From NCBI GenBank assembly GCA_029834535.1, contig JAQMWT010000119.1, forward strand, positions 1 through 64,000: a stretch of 64,000 nucleotides of DNA, in the 5' to 3' direction. How positions within the stretch are numbered: position 1 is the first letter of the stretch; the number at the start of each line of letters is the position of its first letter. Both the position numbers and the translations under genes were made by a program. Below are positions 29,570-39,857 of the stretch, piece by piece. Source of the stretch: Chrysophaeum taylorii (lineage: Eukaryota > Sar > Pelagophyceae > Pelagomonadales > Pelagomonadaceae). The notes beneath the pieces were generated by a model, which worked only from the letters and a program-made list of their open reading frames with translations, had not been told where the DNA came from and did no database searches.

Positions 29570-30936
29570 CTACCGAACGGTGCCCCCAAAGGGTGGAACA
29601 AGGACGGATGCGTGGTGGTGCGCCGTGCCAGGACCCCCGCGGCGCGGAAAGCAGTTCCAAAATCGAATGGTGGCATCGCCCGCGCCGGTGACCATCGAAG
29701 CGCCATCGGGGGACATGGCGAGATAGAGGACGCGGTGGGTGTGTCCCGTGAGGGTGACGTAGTTAGTCGTGCGGCGCTGCTTGTCGAAGCGCCAGAGGCA
29801 AATCTGGTTGAGCGAAAAGCCGTGCGTGGAGACGAGCTCGTCGACGGTGCGGGACCACGCGAGCGCGCAGACCTGGCTCCCGGTGTCGATCGAGTTGAGA
29901 TTGGTCGCCGCGAGGGCGTTCCAGAATTTAATGGTACGGTCGGCCGAGCCGGCGCCCGAGGCGAGGAGTCCGCGCTGGTGTGGGGACCACGCGATCGCCT
30001 TGACGGCGGCTTGGTGGTCGGCGAAGCGACACGCGGGGGTCGTGCGCTTGGTGGCTTGGGGCGAGGCCGACGAGAAACACATGGTCGAGGCCGACCAAAC
30101 GAAGAGCTTGTTGTCGTTGCCGCCCGAGGCGAGGTACTGGCCGCAGGGTGACCAGCGCAGACCGCAGACCTCTTGGCGGTGGGCCTTGAGCTTGGACGCT
30201 ACAGCAGTGGGTTCGCGGACGTCGCGGAGGCAGACCGTGCGATCGCGCGAGCCCGAGGCGAGACAGTCGCCGCGCCACGCGAGGCAGCCCACGCGCGCCG
30301 CGTGGCCCGGAGCGTCCCTCACTTTTTTGCGCTTCGCCGCGTCCCAGACTCGCACGGCGCCGCGTTGCGACCCGACCGCTAGGTGGGCGCCGCCTTGGGT
30401 CCAGGACACCGAGGACACCGTGTCGTCGGGTCCCAGGTCGCAGAGCACGGTCGCCTTGGACGTACACGCCGACCACAGGTAGACTTGCGATCCAAGGCCG
30501 ATGGCGAGGACGTTGCTGGGCGACCAGTCAATGAGATCGAGATAAAAGTCGTCGGCGAGCGCAGGGGCCTCGAGGACCTTGAACGGCGAATTCGAGATGC
30601 GACGCTTTGCATTCTCCACTTCGACTTGCTGCAACGGCTCCTCGTTCCGGCGCGGTTTCGTCGTTGGCCGCTCCGCCGCGGCGCAGCCTCGAGCGTACCG
30701 GAAGATGGGTCGGTCCTCGCCCAGCAGCTCGGACCGGAGCATGGCGTCGTACGCTCTCTTGTCCGCATTAAAAACACCAGAAACCGGATTCAAATTCTCC
30801 ACGTCGACACCCTGCGAAGAAGACGCTCTAGAGGTCAGCACACAGACTTCCCAACATTTCGCGGGGCACGCATTAGACCTACCAGCATGGAGGCCGACCT
30901 GCACGGAATGAACCGGTCGACGCCCTGCTGCTGCAT
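29570..30936 (-). CDS. FZR1: CDH1/FZR1-type APC/C activator, two exons
   Basis: Exon 1 (30936-30883) encodes MQQQGVDRFIPCRSASML, containing the C-box DRFIPCR. Exon 2 (30811-29570) follows a 71-nt GT-AG intron and holds seven WD40 repeats; the product is 431 residues. Cdh1-type signatures are clear: PFKVLEAPALADDFYLDLID, VYLWSACTSKATVLCDLG, IAWSPHQRGLLASG, and RVLYLAMSPDG. An early AYDAMLRSELLG matches the family helix (L.NELLG). The C-terminus ends GTVR, a variant of the Ile-Arg tail that docks to APC3. The protein brings D-box and KEN substrates to the APC/C in late mitosis and G1. Divergent RING gene starts 294 bp away. Confidence 0.9.
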
Positions 30937-31230
30937 GGCGACCGTCGCGGCAGGGTCCAACGAGAAAGAAGCGCTGGCGACGACGACGACGTGTTAGTCG
31001 CTCGCAGATTCAAAAAACTCGGTACGGAATGACGTGTTTCGCACGTCATGCTGAGGTTGGGACGTAACTCCCACTTTCGGTCCGTTGAACCCGCTCCGTT
31101 GTCGGCGACGCCTTACCTCCCAAACCGGTCCGTTAATACGGCGGATGAGGGCCGCTGTGCTTCAATTACCCTGAAACGCCGCGGCTCCACGTTCTGCTTC
31201 TTCCTTTTCTGGAGGAGGTCCAGTTCATCC

Positions 31231-31812
31231 ATGAACTCGACGCTTACTGGCACCGAGGACGACGGGGACAACGATGTTGGCAACGACACCGACGGCACCC
31301 TCTTGAATATTTTCGCTCTCCTGGTCGTATTGCTCCTCGCCTTCGCCATCAGCGTCTGGCTGGTGTCGCGTCGACACAAGATTCCTCCGGAACGCCAGGC
31401 CCCAGTCGACCGGGCGACGGAGGCGCTTGTCGATGTCGACGTAACCGAACACCTCGAAGAGGGGGGCTCGGGGTGCTGCATCTGCATGGAAGACTTCAAG
31501 CCCAAAGAACGTCTCTCGCGTCCACCCGGTTGCGCGCACGTCTTCCACAGGGATTGCATCGTCCACTGGCTCCAGACCGGCGTCACGGCGGCGCAGCAAG
31601 ACCGAGTCGCTCGCGCGCTCACCTGCCCCATCTGTGCGCGACCTCTGGTCTACGACGCTTCGACAGAGGAAGACGCCGCCAAGTGCGGCTCGCCAGAGCC
31701 CCCGCCCGAACCGGAATCTTTTGACGAGGAGAACCAAGAGGAGGGGGAAACCCCCTCTCATAGCCCACGTTCATCTGGGGCGCTGCTTGCCACGGCCGGC
31801 GCGATCTCCTAG
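31231..31812 (+). CDS. membrane-anchored RING-H2 E3 ubiquitin ligase
   Basis: 193 residues from the ATG of MNSTLTGTEDDG. An acidic, possibly glycosylated N-terminus (NST, NDT) is followed by one membrane span (LLNIFALLVVLLLAFAISVW, about 29-50). A RING-H2 finger lies at about 88-145: CCICMEDFKPKERLSRPPG, CAHVFHRDCIVHWL, CPICARPL, i.e. Cys3-His2-Cys3 spacing. The layout is ATL-like. Such ligases ubiquitinate membrane or secretory cargo. The tail is acidic and Pro-rich. An in-frame start at 31048 exists but adds low-complexity sequence, so I prefer 31231. Confidence 0.85.
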   Translation: MNSTLTGTEDDGDNDVGNDTDGTLLNIFALLVVLLLAFAISVWLVSRRHKIPPERQAPVDRATEALVDVDVTEHLEEGGSGCCICMEDFKPKERLSRPPGCAHVFHRDCIVHWLQTGVTAAQQDRVARALTCPICARPLVYDASTEEDAAKCGSPEPPPEPESFDEENQEEGETPSHSPRSSGALLATAGAIS

Positions 31813-32160
31813 TCATCATCATTCATCATCATCATCATCATCAGCCCGTTCGTTCGTTTCGTCCCTTTCCTCCGCGGGAACTTGTATTGTCATCATCATC
31901 ATCATCATCATCATTGAAAATTATCATCTGGTGCGCGGCTCTTTATTGATATCGTCATTATTAATATATACCTCAACCTGGCACTTTTATTCAGCTGCTG
32001 CCTTGGCTCGTCGTACTCGAGATTGGGGATTCGAGCATCGACGTACGTTCTTCGGGAGATCCCGGGCGCGTGATGAGGACAGGGTCGCTACCGTGGCACA
32101 CGCGGACCGGCTCCTGCCTGCCATGGCAGCGTAAGGGGCATTGGCACATAACTAGGAAAC
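31813..32160. other. intergenic with (TCA)n microsatellites
   Basis: Two (TCA/ATC)n tracts lie at about 31816-31842 and 31890-31914. Nothing else is recognisable; the stretch separates convergent gene ends. Confidence 0.7.
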
Positions 32161-33043
32161 CTACTCGTCGGGCGGTTCCCATTGCACGACGCCAAGTTTC
32201 TCGTGGAAATAGTACGGGCACTTGTAGGTCGCATCAAACGAAGCTGACCACCTGCGCCGCGTGTGTCGTCCCAGGAACACGTAAAAGGCACACGCACCCG
32301 TGAGCCATCTCGACGACGGGGGAACTCGGTCGAGACCCGTCTTTCGACGCGCGAGGGCTCAATCCATCACGAAAAGATTTGGCCTTGTGTCTTTTCGTCG
32401 TTTTGGCACGCACTTGCGAGCCCAGAATTTTATTCAGGTTGTCAAAATTCGCCGAAATCGACTCGAGTCGCCTCACATCGTCTGCGACCTCGGGGTGCAC
32501 CACCGTCGATAGTAGTCGCCACGCGCTCGGACACCCGTACCGACGGAGCTCCTGGCATTGCGCGTGGAGCTGCATGAGCCGTTCGGTTTTCACGATATTT
32601 TCGAGCTGGGCGATTTCAATAGGCTCTGCCGGTGGCGGCGGCACAGCCTGTTCGCGACGACCTTCGAGAGGCGGCGTCAGAGTCTTTTTATCATCAGAAG
32701 ACTTCTCCGTGCCGCAGAGAGTCAAGTGAAACCTCAAGACATATCGTCTCGCGTTGAAAAACTCGGGTGGCGCCACGGAAACGTGCACGTCAACCGACTG
32801 TCGCTTTTTTCTTGCGCTCTTGCAAAAGGTGATTGGTATCTTGCACCTCGCCGACGCGTCGTCGAGGTCGATGCGCGTCGCCCCAAGCTTGACGCAGGGT
32901 TCCGAGCACCAAATCCAATAGGAGCCTGGAAGGTACCAGGGGACCTTGCAACGTTTCTCGTCGTTGTTTACGAGGACGCAGTACTCGCGGCACATGCTGG
33001 GGGCGACACTTGACTCGAGCGTCGAAAAAAAAGTCGTCGGCAT
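32161..33043 (-). CDS. WW-domain protein, two exons, otherwise unrecognised
   Basis: Exon 1 (33043-32298) and exon 2 (32251-32161) are joined by a 46-nt GTGCGT...GCGCAG intron; the product is 278 residues. The junction builds a complete WW domain at the very C-terminus: HGWSASFDATYKCPYYFHEK then LGVVQWEPPDE and stop. Without splicing neither half is recognisable. The N-terminal 120 residues contain several Cys (CREYCVLVNNDEKRCKVP, WCSEPC) and a strand-rich segment (VDVHVSVAPPEFFNARRYVL), and the middle is helical. WW domains bind Pro-rich ligands; many occur in ciliary proteins of flagellates. It is 258 bp from the divergent CCDC40 gene, which suggests co-expression. Confidence 0.72.
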
Positions 33044-33301
33044 TATATTATCGTGTAGTCTTTCGAAAGTCTTTATCGCACATTACATGAACGCTTCCAG
33101 TATAGTCGTATATTCTTTTCGTACTGTAGTGTGTATCATTTGTATCCAGCATAAGCTTCTCTGACTCATCCAAAGAGGCTCTTTTTCGAGGACAAAAATC
33201 AACGGATACAAATCTTAACAACTTTTGACGGGTTGTCTGCCGCCTGCACGTGTAGTGCGCGTCGGCAACGCCTGTTGGAAGGTGTGCCCATTGCGTGATC
33301 C

Positions 33302-36300
33302 ATGGACACCCCAGCAGCGCCTGCGGCGGAAGCGCCCGTTCCGGCGGCGATGGAAGAAGACGCGAGGGTCGCGCAGGAGAAGGCGGTCCTCGAGGCCGCC
33401 GAGGGCATGCCAAACTTCATAGTTCGCGACCAAATGTCCGTAATGAGCGTCCCGAGCACGGAAGCGCCGCCGCCTCCGGAGATGCGAGCGACGAAGTCTT
33501 CCGTCGTCGGCGCTGCGCCCGCGAGCGCGACGACACAAGACGATGTGGGCGCGACGCCGCAAGCCACTTCCTACGAGGAGGCGGAGGCGGCGGCGGCGCG
33601 GGAGCTGGCCTCCGGCGTCAACGCAGTGCGCGAGAGTCGAACCACGCAGGACCAGGCGGTCGAGGAGGAGGAGGAGGAGGAGAAAGGGGGCGGCGTGCAA
33701 CTCGTCCGGGACTTCGCGAACCATCCAATGATGGACCGGGTACAACAGGCGCTTATCGAGACGCTGCGACGGGAGCTAGAACGGACAGATCTCGAGACCC
33801 GCGAGAAGACGCACGCGCTGACGATGGAGAAGCGACGGCGCGAAGATCTGGGCGTGGAGCTGTATGGATTTCAGCAGCAGCTCGCTAAACTCCAGTTGAC
33901 GCTCGAATCGATCCACGGCAAAGCAGGCGAGCTCGAGGAAAAACGCGCAGCCGAGGAAGTGAAGGCGCGACGAGCGCGCGAGGAACACGCGGTACTCAAG
34001 AAGGCGCTCGGCGAGCGGCTGAACCATGTCACCAAGAATCAGGGCGAGTTAGACCAGATCACCGAGACGTTGAGACAAGTCGAAAAATACAACGAGGAAA
34101 TGCAGAAGGAGATCGCGATCACAAAGCGAGCGACGTACAAGGCCGAGGAGAACGTCGGGTCGCTCGAGAAGGCGAAGAAAGATCAAGATTTGTATATCGA
34201 TAGCCTCGAGGAGCGGAGGAAGGTACTCGGGGAGACAATCGCCGTCCACGAGGCCCAACTCGAGAAGCAACGGTTGGCATCGAAGGAAGCACACCAAATG
34301 CTCGCGGAAACGGGCACAGAGATGGAACTCATCGCATTCGAGAAGAAACAGCTCGTGCAGCAGTGGAAAGCGAGTTTGGTGCAGCTCGCGCGGCGCGACG
34401 AGGCGTTGATGGCAGCCACCACCAGCCTCAAATCAGCACGTCTCGAGGTCCGCGACCTACAGATCGAGATCGACGGCACCCGACGCGAGGTCTTGAGCGC
34501 GGCCGGCGAGCACGAGGGCCTCATAGCTGCGTGCGAGAAGCACAGGGCCGAGGAGGCCGCGCTCAGCGAGTCGGTCCGACAACTCGCGGTCGAATGCGAA
34601 GCTCTGGGAGCGCAGTATACTTTGCTCCAGCGATCGATGGCCCACACCGAAGAAGAAGAGGCCAAGATTTCGGCCGAGGGCAAGCAGAGCGGCGACTCGA
34701 TAGAGCAGCTGTCGGCAAATATTCAGATCGTCACGGTGGAGCGGCAGAAAATCGAGCAAAAAATCGCCGCTGCCAGGTCGGCACAGACGACGGTCTCTAA
34801 AGCCGTCAAGAACCTCCAAAAGCAGTCGGCAGCGGTCAACAATGTTACGTTCGAAAAGGAGATCGAGGAGGCGAATCTCGAAAACGAGCTCGCGCGGATT
34901 CGCGTCGACGCGCTCAACACCGAAGCCCACAACGACCAGCTCCACGAGACGCTCGATGGCATGCTAAAAAAGCTCAAGGATCAGGACACGCTGATCGCCA
35001 GATACCAGCAAGAAATCCGGCAGCGGAACGACGACATCGAGAAGAAGATGTACCGTGTCGACCGCCTCAACCGCAAGTATGAGAAGATGACGGCCAACGC
35101 CGACCCGGGCGAGCACGTCGGGCCCCTCGAAGCGACGATCAAAAACCTCTATAAAGAGCGCGACGGCGTCAACGCCGAGTGCCAGTCTCTCCAGGCGGCG
35201 TGGCTCGCCGACCAAACGAAGCTCGTCTACGCGGCGCAGGAAACGCAAGACACGCTCGACAAAAACGCCGAGATCAGCGCGCGAATTCGCATCCTCGACG
35301 AGAAGCGACTTCAGCTCCTCAAAGACTCGGCGAAGCGCACCTCGCAGATCAGCGCGCTCCAAACAAGCAACAAGGCCATGCGGGCCGACGTCGCACGACT
35401 CAACGAACTTCTCGGTAAACATGCCGCCATGGAGCAGAATCTCTCCAACGACACGTCAGTGATGGAAATGGAGTTTCAGAGCGAGCTCCGCGAGCTCGAG
35501 GCGAAGAGCCTGCAGGCTGAGCAGAAGGTCGTCGACGCTCGCGCCGCCAAAACGCAGCTCCTCGACGATGTCCTCGACCTCGAGAGACAAGTCGCACTCT
35601 GGGAGAAGAAGATCCAGCTCGAGCGCGAGACTCAGGCAGCTCTCGACCCAGAGGCAGGGACGAGCGAGGTCAAGGCCATGGAGATTGAGATCCACCGCAT
35701 GAAAATCCGACTAGAGGGCCTTCAACGCGAACAAGAAACCATGATATCCGACATGGAGCGCGCCATCAGCAAGCGCGAGGCGATAACGCTCCGGTTCAAG
35801 GGCAAGCAGCGACCGACGCAGGTCGAACATACGCGCGCGAGCCTAAAAAAACAAGTCGCCTATCTTCGCCGGACCATCCAACAGACGGCCAAGGACGCGA
35901 GCCAACTCAGCCACGATATCCAGACCAGACAGCGCGATCTCCAAGAACTGACGGCCAAGCTCGCTAGCGCGACCGAACGCTACGGCAACCTCGAGCGCGA
36001 GGCCGCACGGCTTCAGGCCGAGATCAACGGCCTACTCTACCAAAAGCAACGCCGCTCCGAGATGCAGGCGGCTCGCGACCGCACCGCCACCCGATATCTC
36101 GACCTTGAGCGTGGCATTGCCCGCGTCGTCACCGACGCCGATGCCGGCGCCGTCCAAGGCGAGTTTGCCAATGCCAGCGAGCAGAACAACAAGATCCGTT
36201 CCGTCATCACTGGGTTGATGAGCCAGTTCGACTATCTCATGGAGCCCCTCGAGCGCATCATGCGCCTCGCCGACGATGCGATCCAGCCAGTCATCACCGG

Positions 36301-36331
36301 AGTAGCCGACTTCGCGCTCGGGGACGACTAG
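33302..36331 (+). CDS. CCDC40: CCDC40 (axonemal 96-nm ruler, FAP172 homologue)
   Basis: 1009 residues, one exon. After a disordered, Glu-rich N-terminus (1-130), the rest is almost continuous coiled coil. Diagnostic CCDC40 blocks are present: NHPMMDRVQQALIETLRREL, EDLGVELYGFQQQLAKLQLT, KKDQDLYIDSLEERRK, and the highly conserved QVALWEKKIQLERETQAALD followed by EVKAMEIEIHRMKIRLEGLQ. With CCDC39 it forms the molecular ruler that sets the 96-nm repeat and docks the nexin-dynein regulatory complex and inner dynein arms on doublet microtubules. Its presence indicates motile cilia. Confidence 0.93.
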   Translation: MDTPAAPAAEAPVPAAMEEDARVAQEKAVLEAAEGMPNFIVRDQMSVMSVPSTEAPPPPEMRATKSSVVGAAPASATTQDDVGATPQATSYEEAEAAAARELASGVNAVRESRTTQDQAVEEEEEEEKGGGVQLVRDFANHPMMDRVQQALIETLRRELERTDLETREKTHALTMEKRRREDLGVELYGFQQQLAKLQLTLESIHGKAGELEEKRAAEEVKARRAREEHAVLKKALGERLNHVTKNQGELDQITETLRQVEKYNEEMQKEIAITKRATYKAEENVGSLEKAKKDQDLYIDSLEERRKVLGETIAVHEAQLEKQRLASKEAHQMLAETGTEMELIAFEKKQLVQQWKASLVQLARRDEALMAATTSLKSARLEVRDLQIEIDGTRREVLSAAGEHEGLIAACEKHRAEEAALSESVRQLAVECEALGAQYTLLQRSMAHTEEEEAKISAEGKQSGDSIEQLSANIQIVTVERQKIEQKIAAARSAQTTVSKAVKNLQKQSAAVNNVTFEKEIEEANLENELARIRVDALNTEAHNDQLHETLDGMLKKLKDQDTLIARYQQEIRQRNDDIEKKMYRVDRLNRKYEKMTANADPGEHVGPLEATIKNLYKERDGVNAECQSLQAAWLADQTKLVYAAQETQDTLDKNAEISARIRILDEKRLQLLKDSAKRTSQISALQTSNKAMRADVARLNELLGKHAAMEQNLSNDTSVMEMEFQSELRELEAKSLQAEQKVVDARAAKTQLLDDVLDLERQVALWEKKIQLERETQAALDPEAGTSEVKAMEIEIHRMKIRLEGLQREQETMISDMERAISKREAITLRFKGKQRPTQVEHTRASLKKQVAYLRRTIQQTAKDASQLSHDIQTRQRDLQELTAKLASATERYGNLEREAARLQAEINGLLYQKQRRSEMQAARDRTATRYLDLERGIARVVTDADAGAVQGEFANASEQNNKIRSVITGLMSQFDYLMEPLERIMRLADDAIQPVITGVADFALGDD

Positions 36332-36509
36332 CGAGCGCGAGCCGGGGATATAATAAAAGAAAATCATGATCATAAGGCATTTTCGTTCGTGTATCTCCTT
36401 GCAAAGTCTCCGAATGCGGGTGGCAGCGACGCATGCATAAATGAAAGCTTTGTCTGTTACAGTAGTTAGTTCGCAAAAAAAGGGTTTAGGCTCAGGTAGG
36501 CGCGAGCAA

Positions 36510-37215
36510 GACCTGATACGGCGAGACGTCGCAGACAATTTCCACGACCCGCGGTGGCTCTTCCAGCGCCATTCTCACCCCCCAATACGATGTTGTCGAT
36601 TCCGTCAACGCGCGCACGACTGCGGCCTTTCCCGGAGACGAGGCGTCGGAGTTCTTTTCGGCCGACGAGGTTGGGTCGGAAGACGACGCCTCGTTCTTTC
36701 CAGTCGAGTTTCTCAACTCCCTGACAATCAACGGCATGCCGCCCGCACAAGCTCGCGCTCAAAGTCGGCAAGCCGGTGATGTTGCTTCGCAATCTCGACC
36801 AGTGAGTAGCACGGCCACTTCAACGGCACCCAACACATCATCGATCGTATCGTCTTGCCGAGGCTCGACAACTCGCCTATTGGGTGAACTGCGAGAAAAT
36901 AACCCTCATGTTCCCGCGCGTCACCCTCACCACGAAGCAGGGCGAGCTCCCCTTCGAGCAGCGCCGACGCCAGTTTCCCTTGCGGCCCGCCTTCGCCATA
37001 AACATCAACAAGAGCCAGTGGCAGACGCTCCGCAAGGTCGGCGTCCTCTTACCCAAGCCCGTCTTCGGCCACGGTCTCTCGGCCGAGTCGGCAAGGCCGA
37101 GGACATCGTTTTCTGGAACGACGACTCCACCCCACCCCACGTTGCGCAATACCGACAACGCCACCCCGGCGACTACACGCGCGCAATGTCGTCTACCGCG
37201 AGGTCGATCCTACGC
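36510..37215 (+). pseudogene. relic of a PIF1/Helitron-type helicase, C-terminal part
   Basis: Pieces of the PIF1-like helicase C-terminus appear in order but in changing frames: DPRWLFQR, then DVVDSVNARTTAAFPGDEAS, FFPVEFLNSLTINGMPP, HKLALKVGKPVMLLRNLDQ, HFNGTQHIIDRIVL, ITLMFPRVTLTTKQGELPFE, RRRQFPLRPAFAININKSQW, PKPVFGHG, VGKAEDIVFWND and NVVYREVD. At least four frame changes and one in-frame stop separate them, and the usual LYVALSR box is damaged. Only about 230 residues of a much larger protein remain. Helitrons carry such helicases, but an independent PIF1 gene copy is possible. No Rep domain or Helitron ends were found. Confidence 0.8.
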
Positions 37216-37889
37216 AGAGCCCAGCAGGCCGCAGCAGCGCCTCCTGGGTTTAGTCGAGAGAACGAAAGGCGGGGCACTATTTTGAAGGACGAGCGCTTGC
37301 GAGAGACCGGGTCGAAGTGAGAGCGAAGCATGGGTTTGAGATTTGGGGCCAAGTGAACTTACTGTGTCGACTGACTGCTTAGACTCGAATTAGAGGGGTT
37401 TTCAACAAAGGTCGACTACCAAGGAAAGGGGGGGGGGGGGGGTTGAAGGTAGTGTAATTCGGAAGCGCTGCTTGGTGGGCCACGCCTGAGAAGCCATCTA
37501 GTATCGATACCCGCGAGTTGCTGCTTACCGATGATGAGAAAGAAACTTCTTCTAAGGCCGAGGAGACCTGTGTGTCGCGCGGTTGAACCCGGACACGCGC
37601 AGAAATTTTAAACTTCTTTTCCCTCTCAATTTTCGAAGACATGCTGCCTAAAGTGGGTGTTCCTCGCATGCTAGAAACTAGCATATTGCCCTGCATACTA
37701 CTGGGCGTGTCTCGCATCGGCAGCGCGTGCAGCAGTGCCCGGCCCTTGCATGGAGGGAAGTTGGTTCGTAAGTTAATAAATCAGAGAGCGGTTTCGCCAC
37801 ACTGAAATGCGTCGAACCACTTTAGTAGGATGCCAGATAAGAATGTCGGTCAATGGGTGCATGTTATGGCCGGCGCTCGACGGGAATCT
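37216..37889. other. no gene seen
   Basis: AT-richer than the surroundings, with a run of about 14 G near 37428. It may include the remaining 3' part of the decayed helicase element. No terminal hairpin could be assigned. Confidence 0.5.
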
Positions 37890-38582
37890 TCAGCGAACGT
37901 TGTTGAACTCGGTCTCGGCAAAGTCTTCGACTACCTTGCGGTCGTACGCAGGAAACTTTGCTGCGACGGTTCGAGCCCGGCGGAGCTTGAGGGTATCAGC
38001 AATAGATTTTTTGCCAATGTTTTGCATCTGATCCCTCGCAAGCTGGAGGCAGAGCAAGAAAAATGAAATCTGGCCGAGGGGAGGCTCCATCCAGTTCCAC
38101 GTCCAACTCCCGACTTCTAACCAGGTCTCCAAATCAGCGGGAGAGGCGACGTCGGCGGTGACAAAGTTGTCGTTGAACCAAAGGGCTGTCGGGAGATGGA
38201 AGCACAAAGGGAATGAGGCAAGCCCGACCACGATGCTGCTGACGATGACGACCCGGAACGGAGCGACGGCGAGCCCGATTCCAACGTGGGTCGCGGCCGC
38301 GATCTCGCGCACCTTGGGTTGCGCCTCTTCCCAGCTCACCTTGTCGACGGCCATAACCTCGCGCGTCAGGCGCTCCTGGCGCGCGTCGTGGTCCATGTTG
38401 GCCGCCATCATCAGCAAAACGTCGTTGGGAAACTCGTGGTAAGCACGCGGCATGTCGCAGGCCTCCTCGATTGTCGGCTTGCGCTGGGTGATGCCCGTCT
38501 CCAGGGTCCGCACCACAGCACCCCTGGACGCCACCCCCGCGCGCAGCACCACAGGCCGAAGACGCGCGATACGGAGAAACAT
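37890..38582 (-). CDS. conserved-looking mitochondrial membrane protein, function unknown
   Basis: 230 residues. The start MFLRIARLRPVVLRAGVASR is a good amphipathic mitochondrial presequence. Two membrane spans are predicted: IGLAVAPFRVVIVSSIVVGL with its continuation, and PPLGQISFFLLCLQLA. Between them lies an acidic and Trp-rich loop, FVTADVASPADLETWLEV then GSWTWNWMEPP. The last 40 residues are basic and helical. The loop looks strongly constrained, as in an inner-membrane complex subunit, but I cannot name the family. Head-to-head with MAK11, 115 bp apart. Confidence 0.65.
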   Translation of the reverse strand: MFLRIARLRPVVLRAGVASRGAVVRTLETGITQRKPTIEEACDMPRAYHEFPNDVLLMMAANMDHDARQERLTREVMAVDKVSWEEAQPKVREIAAATHVGIGLAVAPFRVVIVSSIVVGLASFPLCFHLPTALWFNDNFVTADVASPADLETWLEVGSWTWNWMEPPLGQISFFLLCLQLARDQMQNIGKKSIADTLKLRRARTVAAKFPAYDRKVVEDFAETEFNNVR

Positions 38583-38697
38583 AATATGGATGGATAACCG
38601 CTGTGGGCGAAATGAATGCGTTCTCTTAGTTTGTCGCGACTTTTGCCGTCGCTTTTGCCGCCGTTAACTCAGTTCCGTTTGGAGGTCCGATCGATCG

Positions 38698-39804
38698 ATG
38701 ATCGTGTGCGGGTCTTACGAAGGCGGGCTCCACGGCTGGGACGAGGCCTGGGCACTGCGGTTCTCGTTCGTTGCGCACACGGGGTGCGTGCGGACGGTGG
38801 CCGTGCTGAAGAGCAAGAAACTGCTCGTGAGCGGCGGCGACGACGAGACCATGCGCATCTTCAGCTTGAAGAGCCTCAAGCAGATCGGCGAGGCGGCGTG
38901 CAGCAGCACCGTCACTTCGCTCGCCTTTTGCGGCGAAGGGCACGTGCTCTCCGCTTGCGCCGACGGCACGATCAAAGTGTGGCGCCTCGCGGACTGGGCT
39001 TGCGTGCACGTGCTCGGCGGGCACAAGGGATCGGTTCCGAGCGTCGCGAGCCACCCGAGCGGCCGCATGGCGCTCTCGACGGGTGTCGACCGCACGCTGC
39101 GGCTCTGGGATCTCACGGCAGGCCGTTGCGCCTTCATCACGAGGACCAAGGGCGCGGCGAGCCTCGCGCGGTGGTCGGCCGACGGCGGCAGATTTCTCGC
39201 CGCGATCGGAGGACTCGTCCAAGTCCGCGACGTGACCAAGTCGGCCTCGGAGACCGTCGTCGCCGTCGACCACGACACGCGCGTCCTCGATGCGCTCTTC
39301 CTTGATGCGGAGACCTTTGTCACCGCCGACGCCGCCGGCGTGCTCAGGGTCTGGACCGTTGGGGGGGAACGCGCGTGGCTGCGCCGCCGGCCCGACGGCG
39401 CGCGCGTCAAGGCCCTCGCCCTTGCCGGCGACGCTTTGGTTGCGGCCACATCGGACGGCGTCGTCGAGACCTGGCGAATACGGGAGTTAGGAGACGCGGA
39501 CGACCCTCCGGAAGCGACGGCGGTCGTGAGCACGCGCCTCACCTGCATCGCGGAATGCGTCACCGAGCCTGGGGGGAGGAGGAGGAGTCCGGCGGAAGCC
39601 GCGACGGCGGCGGCTGCTGTTTCTAGTGAGGCAGATAGCGCCAGTGGCCCCGAACAGAAGGAGAAGAAGCAGCTGAAGCTGCCGCGGAAAGCCGCCGCCG
39701 CCGCCGCCGCCACAGAGCAGCAGAAGGGCAGCGCGACCGAGCGGCGTCGCATGAGGCTCAAAGCCAAAATTCGCGACAAAAACAACAAACGCCGGCGCAT
39801 CTAG
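38698..39804 (+). CDS. MAK11: MAK11/PAK1IP1-type WD40 ribosome-biogenesis factor
   Basis: 368 residues, one exon. It starts MIVCGSYEGGLHGW, as PAK1IP1 proteins do (ELVAGCYEQVLFGF), and has about six WD40 repeats. Family-specific blocks include SGGDDETMRIFSLKSLKQ, IKVWRLADWACVHVLGGHKG and HPSGRMALSTGVDRTLRLWD followed by AGRCAFI. The C-terminus is a Lys/Arg-rich nucleolar-type tail. In yeast MAK11 assists 60S subunit assembly (recruitment around Rlp24 release). Ends 53 bp from the convergent MED10-like gene. Confidence 0.82.
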   Translation: MIVCGSYEGGLHGWDEAWALRFSFVAHTGCVRTVAVLKSKKLLVSGGDDETMRIFSLKSLKQIGEAACSSTVTSLAFCGEGHVLSACADGTIKVWRLADWACVHVLGGHKGSVPSVASHPSGRMALSTGVDRTLRLWDLTAGRCAFITRTKGAASLARWSADGGRFLAAIGGLVQVRDVTKSASETVVAVDHDTRVLDALFLDAETFVTADAAGVLRVWTVGGERAWLRRRPDGARVKALALAGDALVAATSDGVVETWRIRELGDADDPPEATAVVSTRLTCIAECVTEPGGRRRSPAEAATAAAAVSSEADSASGPEQKEKKQLKLPRKAAAAAAATEQQKGSATERRRMRLKAKIRDKNNKRRRI

Positions 39805-39857
39805 TCGCTCTGCCCCCGACCGACAGAAGACAGCTAGAAAAATATAAGTACAAAAGA

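Noticed and set aside
37216-37889. Helitron 3' terminus after the helicase relic
   Set aside because: No convincing hairpin followed by CTRR was found.
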